Virus record (IMG/VR): IMGVR_UViG_3300008954_000005
Coordinates: 62,001-126,000 of that record
DNA from: a virus
Strand: one strand, 5' to 3'
Length of the DNA: 64,000 nt
Below, one piece after another: positions 34,901 through 42,505 of the stretch (its first letter is position 1; the number at the start of each line of letters is the position of its first letter). The notes below the pieces were generated by a model. The model was not told where the DNA came from. It was given only the letters and a program-made list of their open reading frames with translations, and ran no database searches. Made by a program: the position numbers and the translations under genes.

Positions 34901-35141
34901 AGAAGCAAAGCTAAAGGTGACTAACTACTTCCCGGACTGCGACTCAATTACGCTCGAAGTCGGTGACTACCACATCGCTGTATATAGGGACGGTGAGGGA
35001 GAGTACGACAGGAAGACCCACGTAGACATCCACAATAAGAAAACAAGCTCAACAACGTATCTGGTTGTGGGAGCACCGTCAGAATTGAAGGAGTTACTGA
35101 ATGACGAGGAAGAGGAAGAAGAACCACCAATGTTCGTCTGA
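34893..35141 (+). CDS. Small acidic protein, function unknown
   Basis: An 82-residue protein (MTEEAKLKVTNYFPDCDSITLEVGDYHIAVYRDGEGEYD...) with beta-strand character and an acidic tail (LNDEEEEEEPPMFV). It overlaps both neighbours, by 8 bases upstream and 41 bases downstream. No family recognised. Confidence 0.6.
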   Translation: MTEEAKLKVTNYFPDCDSITLEVGDYHIAVYRDGEGEYDRKTHVDIHNKKTSSTTYLVVGAPSELKELLNDEEEEEEPPMFV

Positions 35142-35388
35142 CCATCCGTACATAGAAAAAGCACTCGTCCTTTCAACAGCGCATATGCCCGGAGAGTCCC
35201 CAGAGTTTGGGGGCCTTCGGGCTTTGTCTTTTGAGTATGGCTACGTCGTATGGGTTTCAGAGCCTGGATACGGCGTTCCTGATTGGATCACTCCGATCAT
35301 GGAGATCGCGTACCGAGATGAGTGCACGCTTGTAGTCTTAGATAGAGATGGAAACACAGACAAAAACTTTCAAACATGGGATTGGTAA
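35101..35388 (+). CDS. Small conserved-type phage protein (ALVLSTAHMP motif)
   Basis: A 95-residue protein. After a basic start inside the upstream gene it reads ALVLSTAHMPGESPEFGGLRALSFEYGYVVWV, then PDWITPIMEIAYRDECTLVVLDRDG. I associate this layout with a short uncharacterised family (possibly DUF5983) found in phages and plasmids; that is memory, not a search. The 41-base overlap with the upstream acidic tail is long, but no later ATG would keep the motif intact. It shares a base with the next start (TAATG). Confidence 0.6.
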   Translation: MTRKRKKNHQCSSDHPYIEKALVLSTAHMPGESPEFGGLRALSFEYGYVVWVSEPGYGVPDWITPIMEIAYRDECTLVVLDRDGNTDKNFQTWDW

Positions 35389-36059
35389 TGAACCAAAAAG
35401 ACTACAAGCCTGCTCCCGATAATTATTGGGAACCTCTTTGGCCTGGGAAGCCACTAAACCACCCAATGGCAAAAACCGGGGAAACCTGGGTCAACGATAA
35501 GTGTCAAGTATTCGTATATGACTACCCTGTAATGTCCTACTTCCCCAAGGAAGTTTCGAGAGAAGAAGTTATCGCTGGGCTCGGATTGACGGGTTGGCCA
35601 CAAATCGTGGAGCTTTCATTAAAGCTTAATACGCGAGAGCCGTGGCAAGATTGGCGCGACTTCTACAGAATCAAGTCAGAGCTTTGCGGCACGGCTTGCT
35701 GGGGGATGCAGATGTACCCTCCCCAGGAGGAGCTTCTAGATACAGCGAACCAGTATCACATGTACGTACTGGACCCAAGCTGCGACGCTTTCCCTATCCG
35801 GCAATTGCAGCCCCCGTTCACTGATTACTCAGAGGGCTGGGAGAAGGTTGTGGAGGAGGGAAAGAAGCATTTTGGGATCGGAAATGACCAGCTTAGAAAT
35901 GCGAAGCAGCGGCCCTGGCAAGAGCACCATAAGTGTGACGACTTGCCACTCATAGGACCAGTGTGGCGCAGCCGAGGCTGGTCTCTTGATGAAGAAGGAA
36001 AACCTCTCTTTACGCCCTCTGGGGCAGGGACGCACGGTAATGGAACAAAAACATTATAG
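35388..36059 (+). CDS. Protein of conserved phage family (DUF7694-like), function unknown
   Basis: A 223-residue protein beginning MNQKDYKPAPDNYWEPLWPGK. The core ETWVNDKCQVFVYDYP, then WQDWRDFYRIKSELCGTACWGMQMYPPQEELLDTANQYHMYVLD, strongly recalls a conserved phage and prophage domain (DUF7694 as I remember it) with the DWRdlq-IKNEl and DtaNqYHl signatures. Function of that family is unknown. The C-terminal ~60 residues (RPWQEHHKCDDLPLIGPVWRSRGW) are an extension with Trp and His clusters. Confidence 0.65.
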   Translation: MNQKDYKPAPDNYWEPLWPGKPLNHPMAKTGETWVNDKCQVFVYDYPVMSYFPKEVSREEVIAGLGLTGWPQIVELSLKLNTREPWQDWRDFYRIKSELCGTACWGMQMYPPQEELLDTANQYHMYVLDPSCDAFPIRQLQPPFTDYSEGWEKVVEEGKKHFGIGNDQLRNAKQRPWQEHHKCDDLPLIGPVWRSRGWSLDEEGKPLFTPSGAGTHGNGTKTL

Positions 36060-36228
36060 AGTAATAATCGAGGATGAGCTTAAAGCCGACAGCTTCGAAA
36101 GGGCGCTCGTAGTAACCCTAGATCGTATTGAGACCGAAGAAACCGTAGCCTCCGTGGAGTGTCTCTCTACGGGGGAAGTACGGCACTACGAAATACAAAC
36201 AGGAGAAAGGTTAGATGACGAATCATGA
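36040..36228 (+). CDS. Small acidic protein, function unknown
   Basis: A 62-residue protein (MEQKHYRVIIEDELKADSFERALVVTLDRIETEE...) starting at the ATG at 36040 inside the upstream gene. It has an alpha/beta look with strands HYRVIIED and ASVECLSTGEVRHYEI. The ribosome site is weak, so coupling to the upstream gene is probable. The open frame runs back to 35986. No family recognised. Confidence 0.5.
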   Translation: MEQKHYRVIIEDELKADSFERALVVTLDRIETEETVASVECLSTGEVRHYEIQTGERLDDES

Positions 36229-36463
36229 CCACGAATTAGAACTATTCCAAGTAGACGATACGGTCTGGATTACGGTGAACAACATCTTGGTCCGAGTAAT
36301 GATGACCGATGAGGGTGCGCTGTGCGACATGTACAGCCAAGCCCTAATAAAAGACGACCATGATGAAGCCCATCTAGCTGCTTGCTACGCCTTCTTTAAT
36401 GAGGCCGGTACAGAAGACACAGATGACGCTGACGAAGACATGGATTACTTCAATGACGACTGA
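36215..36463 (+). CDS. Small acidic protein, function unknown
   Basis: An 82-residue, strongly acidic protein (pattern ELELFQVDDTVWITVNNILVRVMMTDEGALCDMY, then an Asp/Glu-rich end DTDDADEDMDYFNDD). Beta strands followed by a helix and acidic tail suggest a small interaction protein. GGAGAAAGG lies ahead of the ATG, and both ends overlap neighbouring genes. No family recognised. Confidence 0.58.
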   Translation: MTNHDHELELFQVDDTVWITVNNILVRVMMTDEGALCDMYSQALIKDDHDEAHLAACYAFFNEAGTEDTDDADEDMDYFNDD

Positions 36464-36737
36464 GTATTCCGAGTGGTTGGATGTAGCTACCTGCTACTTC
36501 TGCGAACAAAAGTACACAGCGGATGAGTGGGAAGACCACCATAGCCCAGTAGAAAACCCACTATCTCATTGTCACGCTAGGTGTTGCGATCACCCAGACT
36601 GCAACGAAGAAGATGTGCCTGACCTTGAGCCCACACATTACAACTGCTGCCATGCGCCCAAAGACATGGGCCACATGTTCGGCTGTCCCAATAGCCCTGA
36701 AAATGAAGGAGGTGAGAGCCATGGGGTACAGGAGTAG
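36453..36737 (+). CDS. Small Cys/His-rich protein, likely metal-binding
   Basis: A 94-residue protein starting MTTEYSEWLDVATCYFCEQKY at 36453, overlapping the previous stop. Cys and His are frequent: CYFC, then DHH, SHCHARCCDHPDC, HYNCCHAPKDMGHMFGC. At least two metal sites are likely. The frame upstream of 36453 is antisense-like shadow. No family recognised. Confidence 0.58.
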   Translation: MTTEYSEWLDVATCYFCEQKYTADEWEDHHSPVENPLSHCHARCCDHPDCNEEDVPDLEPTHYNCCHAPKDMGHMFGCPNSPENEGGESHGVQE

Positions 36738-37146
36738 TTACCAAATACTTGTTGAGGCACCTAAGGATAAGATGGATGCCTTCTTCAAATGGCTGAAGAC
36801 CCAAGAAGAGATGTGCAAAGAACTAGAGAAAAAAGCACCCATCCCAAGTAGCTATGGGTTCACCGTTGGGGAAACCTACGAGAACATCCAAATGTCCCAA
36901 ATTGACCTAGACATTGTGAACGCAGACAATGGACTTGCCAGGGCTGCATTCGAACATGACTACTGGAAGTGCTACGATCCCTGGGATCTTGTGATAAACC
37001 AGATCGATGAATACTGCACAGATAATGATATCGCCTTCGCCTACGGAAGATTAGGCGAATCAATGGAAGATGCAGAATTCCAAGATAATGACTTAGGTCT
37101 TTACGTAGGCTTTGTCCGTAAGTTTGTTTCCCCGTTTGAGGGCTAG
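36721..37146 (+). CDS. Acidic small protein (MGYRSSY start), function unknown
   Basis: A 141-residue protein from the ATG at 36721, with GGAGGTGAG placed 6-9 bases ahead. The start MGYRSSYQILVEAPKDKMDAFFKWL is of a kind I associate with uncharacterised phage proteins. Residues 85-141 include YDPWDLVINQIDEYC and LGLYVGFVRKFVSPFEG. Acidic, alpha/beta composition. No catalytic motif is evident. Confidence 0.65.
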   Translation: MGYRSSYQILVEAPKDKMDAFFKWLKTQEEMCKELEKKAPIPSSYGFTVGETYENIQMSQIDLDIVNADNGLARAAFEHDYWKCYDPWDLVINQIDEYCTDNDIAFAYGRLGESMEDAEFQDNDLGLYVGFVRKFVSPFEG

Positions 37147-37148
37147 TT

Positions 37149-37418
37149 GTGCCAAAAAAGAAGCTATGGTTTGTATACGTTGTTAGGTGTTCAGACGGTT
37201 CTCTCTACACAGGGATTACTACGGACCTGAAACGACGCGTGCACGAACATAACAGCACCAGGAGAGGGGCTAAGTATACGAGGTCTAGAAGACCCGTCTA
37301 CTTAGCCTACTCCCATAGGTGCCGGGACAAGGCGGAAGCCTTAGTCTCTGAGCATGGCTTCAAGCGTATGAGTAAGAAAGAAAAAGAAGAATTTATCACG
37401 GAGTTTGGCTATGGCTAA
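37149..37418 (+). CDS. GIY-YIG nuclease-domain protein (UPF0213/YhbQ-like)
   Basis: An 89-residue single-domain GIY-YIG endonuclease. The N-terminus WFVYVVRCSDGSLYTGITTDLKRRVHEHN holds the GIY-like VYVVR (9-13), the YIG-like LYTGI (19-23), the conserved Arg29/30 and the H-x-N pattern. GAKYTRSRRPVYLAYSHRCRDKAEALVSEHGFKRM supplies the rest of the domain and the metal-binding Glu of the YhbQ type. The start is GTG, 2 bases after the previous stop. Free-standing proteins of this class nick or cleave DNA; a role in recombination or host-DNA breakdown is possible. Confidence 0.85.
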   Translation: MPKKKLWFVYVVRCSDGSLYTGITTDLKRRVHEHNSTRRGAKYTRSRRPVYLAYSHRCRDKAEALVSEHGFKRMSKKEKEEFITEFGYG

Positions 37419-37896
37419 TTACCTGCCCGCAGTTAGATCATCCTATTTTAGGGTGAAGGACAAAGAGAAGTTTCAAGATTGGTTCGATACCCTCATCTCT
37501 AGCGATGATGGTTTAGAGCTTTGGACAAAGGCGGTAGATACCGCAGAGGTCCACCAAAAGTACGCGAGTGACCCGGAAGAAGAGCCGTTTGAACTCGTAG
37601 CCTTCGGGGGGTACACCAGTTGGCCCTGTGAGCGCATAATTGTAAAAAATGATGGTGACGGGGGCGAGGGGGACGACTTTGAAGACTGTGAAGAAATCGA
37701 CTTCACAACGGAACTACAGGAGCACGTCCACGAGGACTGGTCTGTAATCTTACAAGAAATCGGATATGAGAAGCTCCGATACCTTGTGGGCTTCTGCGCC
37801 ATCGTAGATAGTGAAAATATTGAATGGATCGATCTGACCAACTGGGCCGTAACAAAGATCCCAGATGGAAGTAAGTTTACATCACCGGAGTACTGA
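37411..37896 (+). CDS. Conserved-type phage protein, function unknown
   Basis: A 161-residue acidic protein from the ATG at 37411, with GGAG 8 bases ahead. Motifs YFRVKDKEKFQDWFD near the start and IGYEKLRYLVGFCAIVDSENIEWIDLTNWA near the end are ones I recall from uncharacterised phage proteins. A long acidic middle (KNDGDGGEGDDFEDCEEIDF) is present. It overlaps the GIY-YIG gene by 8 bases. No enzymatic signature. Confidence 0.65.
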   Translation: MANYLPAVRSSYFRVKDKEKFQDWFDTLISSDDGLELWTKAVDTAEVHQKYASDPEEEPFELVAFGGYTSWPCERIIVKNDGDGGEGDDFEDCEEIDFTTELQEHVHEDWSVILQEIGYEKLRYLVGFCAIVDSENIEWIDLTNWAVTKIPDGSKFTSPEY

Positions 37897-37899
37897 TAG

Positions 37900-38448
37900 A
37901 TGAACCTGAGCGAGTACCAAAGGTTAGCAGCGAGAACCATCCCAGTAGAAGAAATAGATAGCCTTCTAACGAACTTTTGTTTAGGTCTTGCTGGGGAGGG
38001 TGGGGAGTTGATTGACCACGTTAAGAAAGCGGTCTTTCATAAGCACGCCCTTGATAAAGATTACTTGGCTAAAGAGCTTGGTGATCTCCTTTGGTACATC
38101 GCCGGGATTTCGAGCATATTAAAACTCGACCTGTCGGACATAGGTGATATAAATATAGACAAGCTGAAGCGCCGTTATCCGAACGGCTTCACAACCCATC
38201 ACAGTGTTCACCGGGAGGAAGAATTGGACATAAATGACATGATCAAGAAGCGGCAAGTAGCCTTACTAGAAATCATCGGATCAGTGAATACCACTGTCAC
38301 CGAGGGTGATGCCGTCGTTGGGGCCTTCCTCGACATAGACCAAGGCTACGTTGAGCTAGAAGATGGCTCTGGCTACCGAATGTCTATGGGACCAGTAACC
38401 AAGTCTGAGATGCGTTCCGTGAAGAAACGCCTAAACCTAGAAGAGTAA
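37900..38448 (+). CDS. MazG-like nucleotide pyrophosphohydrolase
   Basis: A 182-residue protein whose N-terminal ~95 residues match the all-alpha NTP pyrophosphatase (MazG) domain: LAGEGGELIDHVKKAV with Glu33 and Glu36, and KELGDLLWYIAGIS with Glu59 and Asp62, the metal-binding ExxE...ExxD set. Such enzymes hydrolyse NTPs or dNTPs to monophosphates; phage versions may clean nucleotide pools or act on alarmones. The C-terminal ~80 residues (EELDINDMIKKRQVALLEIIG... DIDQGYVELEDGSGYRMSMG) are an extra alpha/beta extension. It lies 3 bases after the previous gene. Confidence 0.82.
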   Translation: MNLSEYQRLAARTIPVEEIDSLLTNFCLGLAGEGGELIDHVKKAVFHKHALDKDYLAKELGDLLWYIAGISSILKLDLSDIGDINIDKLKRRYPNGFTTHHSVHREEELDINDMIKKRQVALLEIIGSVNTTVTEGDAVVGAFLDIDQGYVELEDGSGYRMSMGPVTKSEMRSVKKRLNLEE

Positions 38449-38452
38449 TATT

Positions 38453-38698
38453 ATGGAAAAATACAGCGACGCCTCCCAACTTGTCGCAACACTTCTGAAG
38501 ATGAAGCTCTGCGATTCTGAAGAGGCTGCGATGGAAAAAATAGCTTCCGGGAGAGCCCCCCAAATGATTAAGGACTTCAAGATGAAGCTGCTTAACGACA
38601 TGGTCAGTCTGTACAGAGACCAGCTTGGGGATGACGGTATGGACCCAGAACTTATCGAAGAATTTGAAAAAATGAGAAAAGAACTAGAGGAGACCTGA
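38453..38698 (+). CDS. Small helical protein upstream of RecA-like gene
   Basis: An 81-residue, wholly helical acidic protein (MEKYSDASQLVATLLKMKLCDSEEAAMEKIASGRAPQMIKDFK...). It overlaps the RecA-like start by one base (TGATGG), so the two are co-translated. It could be a mediator or partner of that protein. No family recognised. Confidence 0.6.
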   Translation: MEKYSDASQLVATLLKMKLCDSEEAAMEKIASGRAPQMIKDFKMKLLNDMVSLYRDQLGDDGMDPELIEEFEKMRKELEET

Positions 38699-39780
38699 TG
38701 GCCAAAAAAGATCTAAGCCACCTCATTAAATCGGTACAAAAGCGTCTCGGTGGAGCCGCGACAGTTACCCCCATTACAGAGGTAGAGACCCCGTTTGATA
38801 CGAGGCTCCCTACCGGAATATTATCGCTTGATATCGCGTTAAAAGGCGGGTTGCCCGGTGGCTCAATGATCCAACTTTTCGGGCCAGACGGCGTAGGTAA
38901 AGACTACCTTTCGAACCGAGTGATTGCTGAGGTACAGCGGACACACGGAGACGCAGCTAACATTGCCTGGATGAGCTTCGGATACAAACCGGACCCAGGG
39001 TTCATGGAACTGGCTGGTATTGATCTAGATTGCGGAAACCTACTCTTTGTCGATCTCGCTACCACCGACTCCGATGCACCAGCAGAGACAATGCTGGACG
39101 CCATGCTAGAGATGGTTAAATCCCAGGAGTTCCACTTGTTGATCATCAACGAACTCGGCTCCGGAGAAACGCGACACAATCTAGTTAAAGGCCTGGGCGA
39201 AGACGCAAAAATCGCTACGTGGGCTTCTTTACTTAGTTCCTTCTGTCAGAAGTTCTACTCTGCCATGCGCGTTCCTGGCGAGGACGGCAAGCCCAACCAG
39301 ACTTGTGTAGTCATGATTAACCCGGTTCGGGCAAACATGAACGCGCACAGCGCGAAGTACGTTCCTTACACCCAGCCTGGGGGATACGCCCTCAAGCACG
39401 CAAAAGCTGTAGATATTCACTTGAAGCCGGGTCAGACCCTAAAGAAGGGAACGACAAAAATCGGAAAAGAGATCAAGTGGAAAATCTCAAAAGGCAAGCA
39501 CGGGATTAGCGAGGGTGCTGAGGGGAGCTATAGCTTCATCTTCAACCAAGGCGTAGATTTAGTTCAAGACCTAGCGCGTGCAGCAAAGGCACACGGTGTG
39601 GTTAGGAATAGCGGTCCTGTTTACTATATCCTCGATTACGAGGATAAAATCAAAGGTGGCCTGGATGGGGTAGTCTCAATGTTGAGATCGTCCCCAGAAC
39701 TAGCCGCTGAAGTCCGAGCCGCAGTGCTGGGTAAAACACCCAATGAAGAGGAGCCTTCTGATGATGAAGTACTTACCTGA
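38698..39780 (+). CDS. RecA/UvsX-like protein with altered Walker A and B motifs
   Basis: A 360-residue RecA-fold protein expected in homologous recombination. RecA-type layout is clear: PTGILSLDIALKGGLPGGSMIQLFGPDGVGK, then a late CVVMINPVRANM and GGYALKHAKAVDIHL (KxxA region). Walker A reads GPDGVGKD, with Asp69 where a Ser or Thr that binds Mg-ATP is expected. Walker B reads HLLIINELGS, with Asn151 in place of the usual Asp. Both changes are clear in the DNA (GACTAC, AACGAA). ATP hydrolysis may be lost or altered. It is a normal length for the family with an acidic end, preceded by GAGGAG. Its end overlaps the next gene. Confidence 0.8.
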   Translation: MAKKDLSHLIKSVQKRLGGAATVTPITEVETPFDTRLPTGILSLDIALKGGLPGGSMIQLFGPDGVGKDYLSNRVIAEVQRTHGDAANIAWMSFGYKPDPGFMELAGIDLDCGNLLFVDLATTDSDAPAETMLDAMLEMVKSQEFHLLIINELGSGETRHNLVKGLGEDAKIATWASLLSSFCQKFYSAMRVPGEDGKPNQTCVVMINPVRANMNAHSAKYVPYTQPGGYALKHAKAVDIHLKPGQTLKKGTTKIGKEIKWKISKGKHGISEGAEGSYSFIFNQGVDLVQDLARAAKAHGVVRNSGPVYYILDYEDKIKGGLDGVVSMLRSSPELAAEVRAAVLGKTPNEEEPSDDEVLT

Positions 39781-40039
39781 ACCAGCTATTTTCATAGTGT
39801 TAATCTCATTCCTCGTCGTCTCTACCGGTTGGTACCTGTTCTGGATCCAACCAAACGATGCGAAGTTAGCGAAAATACACGCCTGTATGGGCGAAAAATA
39901 CGCCGACCTACAACAAGCCGATGGCGATCTCTGGCGAGTTTACGCTCGCTCTGGAACACTCTCGGCTAGTGCGGCAGGTAATGAGCTAGACCACGCTATT
40001 TACACCTCGTGTGTGAGACAGCTAAATACCGGTAACTAG
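39761..40039 (+). CDS. Small single-pass membrane protein
   Basis: A 92-residue protein starting at 39761 (two adjacent ATGs), with GAGGAG 7 bases ahead. One transmembrane helix lies at residues ~8-28 (AIFIVLISFLVVSTGWYLFW), followed by a soluble domain with two Cys (HACMGEKYADL, YTSCVRQL) that may pair outside the cytoplasm. The shape recalls i-spanin or a small inner-membrane factor, but no lysis genes are nearby. It overlaps the RecA-like gene by 20 bases. Confidence 0.6.
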   Translation: MMKYLPEPAIFIVLISFLVVSTGWYLFWIQPNDAKLAKIHACMGEKYADLQQADGDLWRVYARSGTLSASAAGNELDHAIYTSCVRQLNTGN

Positions 40040-40040
40040 C

Positions 40041-40808
40041 ATGGCAAGACTCTGTATTCGGATAGGGCCAAAAGCACAACCGCACTATGTAGATGGGTTC
40101 CCCTTCCTTCCTGGGCTGTACTTTCACAAGCCGCCCAAGAAGGCAAAGGGGGGCACAGAGTATTCCATCACGCATATAAAGAGCGGTCTTGCGGTCCTCC
40201 CGAATATAGATGAGCGTCACCTAGAGCTATGCCGAATGATTCTAGGGCGCGTAGACTGGGACAAGGGCGCGGAACAGATTTACAACGACACAACATATGA
40301 CATCGTAATAAAGGAGGCATTAGCTGTGACCACAAACCGCGATGCTAGTAAAAAACAAGAGAAGCGCATCGCGAAAGAACTTGAAGGAAAAACTCAAGCA
40401 GGCTCCGGGTCAGTTTGGGGGTTCAGACGGGATGTGGTGACACCAGAGCTTCTGGTGGAAGCGAAGACAACAACAACGGGGAAATACGCCCTAAGCTTAA
40501 AAGACCTAAAGCACTTGAAATTTCAAGCATATTCAGAAGGTAAAATACCTGCGTACATAATAGAGTTTGCGAGGAAAGGTGAGGTAGCCATAGTCCCATT
40601 TCAGGATCTAGGAGAAGATTTCCTAGAAGAGCTTTCTTCTACTAGGGATATCCCAAGCAAAAAGAAATCTTCAAAGATATTAACTATTTCTCTAGAGATG
40701 GCCGCAGACGTTTTCAATGACGTAGGCGTGCGATTTACCGTTGAGTCGGATGAGTATCTACTGATGAGCTACGAGAATTTCCTCACCTTTGCGAAAAGAG
40801 GTATATGA
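40041..40808 (+). CDS. PD-(D/E)XK nuclease, Holliday-junction-resolvase-like
   Basis: A 255-residue protein. The nuclease core lies in residues ~100-190: KKQEKRIAKELEGKTQAGSGSVWGFRRDVVTPELLVEAKTT, with Asp131, Glu140 and Lys142 as the DxnExK catalytic set, then LKHLKFQAYSEGKIPAYIIEF. This matches restriction-fold endonucleases and Hjc-type resolvases. The N-terminal ~95 residues are a separate unknown domain. An in-frame GTG at 40326 (residue 96) has AAAGGAGG 8 bases ahead, so a short form holding only the nuclease might also be made. It sits next to a Cas4-like nuclease and a RusA-like resolvase. Confidence 0.75.
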   Translation: MARLCIRIGPKAQPHYVDGFPFLPGLYFHKPPKKAKGGTEYSITHIKSGLAVLPNIDERHLELCRMILGRVDWDKGAEQIYNDTTYDIVIKEALAVTTNRDASKKQEKRIAKELEGKTQAGSGSVWGFRRDVVTPELLVEAKTTTTGKYALSLKDLKHLKFQAYSEGKIPAYIIEFARKGEVAIVPFQDLGEDFLEELSSTRDIPSKKKSSKILTISLEMAADVFNDVGVRFTVESDEYLLMSYENFLTFAKRGI

Positions 40809-40809
40809 A

Positions 40810-41523
40810 ATGGCAAAGAAAAAAGGATTTAGGATTCCAGCACGCTGCCTAAACGAAAAGAAGATAAAAGAGGACGGAGAGTTCTCAGTATTAAAAGAAA
40901 TAGAGCGTATTGACTTCGAATCAAACCTAGAGCCTTGGTCTAGAAGAACCGGTGGGTATCACCCATCCTCTCTTACGCCAACGGCCTGTAAACGTGCTCT
41001 TTGGTACGACCGGACAGGGCAAGAGCCCGAAAGCCGAATCCCATCAGATCTCCGTATGCTGTTTGACATGGGGCACGCGCTTCACGACATGATCCAAGAG
41101 AAGCTTGAGAAGGAGTTCGACGGATTCAACGCCGAGATCCCAATCAGTAACGAAGACCTCCACATCGTGGGCCACTGCGACGGAATATTCCGTGATAGGG
41201 ACTGGCTACTTGAGATCAAAACAGTGGGCGAGAGTGTGTTTAAATCACTTGTTCGGCCCAAGAAAGAGCATATCTACCAAGTACACTGTTACATGTTCTG
41301 CGAGGACGTCCCAAGGACTCAGCTACTTTACGTGGCTAGGGCGACGGGACAGATGCGACTCTTCAAGATTGAGTTCGACAACGACATCTTCCAGGAAATT
41401 GTGAGCATAATAAAGACAGTTGAAGAATTTGTAGAGGCTGGAGAAGCCCCTCCAAAGGAACCAAACAAATGGGTATGTAGAACATGTAAGTTTCAGCATG
41501 TCTGCCAGCCCTTCAGCGAGTAG
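40810..41523 (+). CDS. PD-(D/E)XK exonuclease with Fe-S cluster motif (Cas4/RecB-like)
   Basis: A 237-residue protein from the ATG at 40810, with AAGAGGT 8 bases ahead. Catalytic pattern: His89 region (DMGHALHDMIQE), Asp124 in GHCDGIF, Glu135 and Lys137 in LLEIKT, and Gln157 in HIYQVHCY. Cys60 with the late CRTC...C set (Cys223, 226, 232) fits the four-Cys 4Fe-4S staple of Cas4 and AddB. Enzymes of this type resect DNA ends. No CRISPR genes are near, so a role in phage recombination or host DNA degradation is more likely than spacer acquisition. Confidence 0.8.
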   Translation: MAKKKGFRIPARCLNEKKIKEDGEFSVLKEIERIDFESNLEPWSRRTGGYHPSSLTPTACKRALWYDRTGQEPESRIPSDLRMLFDMGHALHDMIQEKLEKEFDGFNAEIPISNEDLHIVGHCDGIFRDRDWLLEIKTVGESVFKSLVRPKKEHIYQVHCYMFCEDVPRTQLLYVARATGQMRLFKIEFDNDIFQEIVSIIKTVEEFVEAGEAPPKEPNKWVCRTCKFQHVCQPFSE

Positions 41524-41532
41524 GAGGTGCCT

Positions 41533-42078
41533 ATGGCTGAGAAGGATTTATTCCTTGAATTACGTGAAACACTAGAAAAAGATCTGCGTGCCACGGGTTT
41601 TGCTCCTGATCGGGAGCCACCCAGTGAAGAACCTAGACTACCTGCTGGGTTGAAGGACTTACCGAACGAAGACCTCAAAGAACTCTACGATGATTTCTTG
41701 GCGTTCTTTGAGTATCTTTCTGATCAAGTTGCTAAAGCCAGTAGCTACATGTCCGTCAGTAAAGCGAGACTTGAGGCGGTAACCGCGACGGCAACTCTTG
41801 CATCTGCCAAAGATAAAAAGTTAACCAACGCAGACCTCCGAAAGGCGTACGTCGTAACTGCCTGTTTAGGGGCAAAGCGGGACTACGTTTACTTCAAGGC
41901 AAAGGTAGATGTCCACGATGCTAGGCTAAGAAAGATAAGCAAAAGCATGGACAGAATCGGAAGAGAGCTATGGTTTAGAACACAAGATGAGCCCGAGCGT
42001 AACTCTGAGTTTTCCTTGAGTAAATCAAAGCCAGCAAAGAAATTTGCCGGGGGTTATAAGCCGGTGTCTCGTGAATAA
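41533..42078 (+). CDS. Helical protein in recombination cluster, function unknown
   Basis: A 181-residue charged helical protein starting MAEKDLFLELRETLEKDL, with AGGAGG ahead of the ATG at 41533. The second half, AYVVTACLGAKRDYVYFKAKVDVHDARLRKISKSMDRIGRELWFR, is a coiled or helical bundle I have seen in phage replication clusters without a known role. It lies between a Cas4-like nuclease and a RusA-like resolvase and overlaps the latter by 8 bases, so a recombination accessory is likely from context. Confidence 0.65.
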   Translation: MAEKDLFLELRETLEKDLRATGFAPDREPPSEEPRLPAGLKDLPNEDLKELYDDFLAFFEYLSDQVAKASSYMSVSKARLEAVTATATLASAKDKKLTNADLRKAYVVTACLGAKRDYVYFKAKVDVHDARLRKISKSMDRIGRELWFRTQDEPERNSEFSLSKSKPAKKFAGGYKPVSRE

Positions 42079-42505
42079 AAATAAGACGGTGTTCACTGCA
42101 GAGTTGACGTTGCTACCACCGTCAGTTAACAATATGTATATCTATACTGCTCGTGGGCCTAGGCCGTCTAGCAAGATGAAACAGTTTAAAGCGAAAGCGT
42201 CTATGGAGATAGCCCAACAACTGTCCTTTGACGGGAGCCCTCTAAACGGAGACAAGCCCCATCGACTAAGTATTTACTACTACCTACCAGCCTTGTTCAA
42301 CAAGGGGTGGCCAACAAAGGCCAAGACCCGATTCAAGCGGCGGGACGTATCAAACTTAGTAAAGGTGTTAGAGGACGTACTGGCCGACTGTTTAGGTATC
42401 GACGATTCTTGTTTCACGGAGGAGTTTATTCAGAAATTAGACGGACCCGCCCATGACTTCGTGGGCATCAAAATAAAAATAGAAGAGCTTAGCGATGAAT
42501 CCTAA
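42071..42505 (+). CDS. RusA-like Holliday junction resolvase
   Basis: A 144-residue protein starting at a GTG that overlaps the previous stop. PPSVNNMY (16-23) near the start and RRDVSNLVKVLEDVLADCLGIDDSCF, giving Asp82, Asn85, Lys88, Asp92 and Asp101/102, reproduce the RusA signature, in which acidic residues bind Mg2+ at the dimer centre. RusA enzymes cut four-way junctions to free branched phage DNA. Length fits the family (about 120-150). An upstream TTG frame at 42044 is less likely. Confidence 0.85.
   Translation: MNKNKTVFTAELTLLPPSVNNMYIYTARGPRPSSKMKQFKAKASMEIAQQLSFDGSPLNGDKPHRLSIYYYLPALFNKGWPTKAKTRFKRRDVSNLVKVLEDVLADCLGIDDSCFTEEFIQKLDGPAHDFVGIKIKIEELSDES

Noticed and set aside
37149-37418. 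GIY-YIG gene as a homing endonuclease or part of a mobile intron
   Set aside because: It is a stand-alone YhbQ-type domain in a co-transcribed series, with no interrupted host gene or intron-like structure nearby.
39761-40039. Spanin or holin assignment for the small membrane protein
   Set aside because: A single N-terminal membrane helix is compatible, but there is no endolysin or partner gene nearby, so a lysis role is unsupported.
37149-41523. CRISPR-associated function suggested by the Cas4-like nuclease
   Set aside because: No repeat-spacer array or other cas genes are present; the neighbours are recombination genes, so a resection role is simpler.
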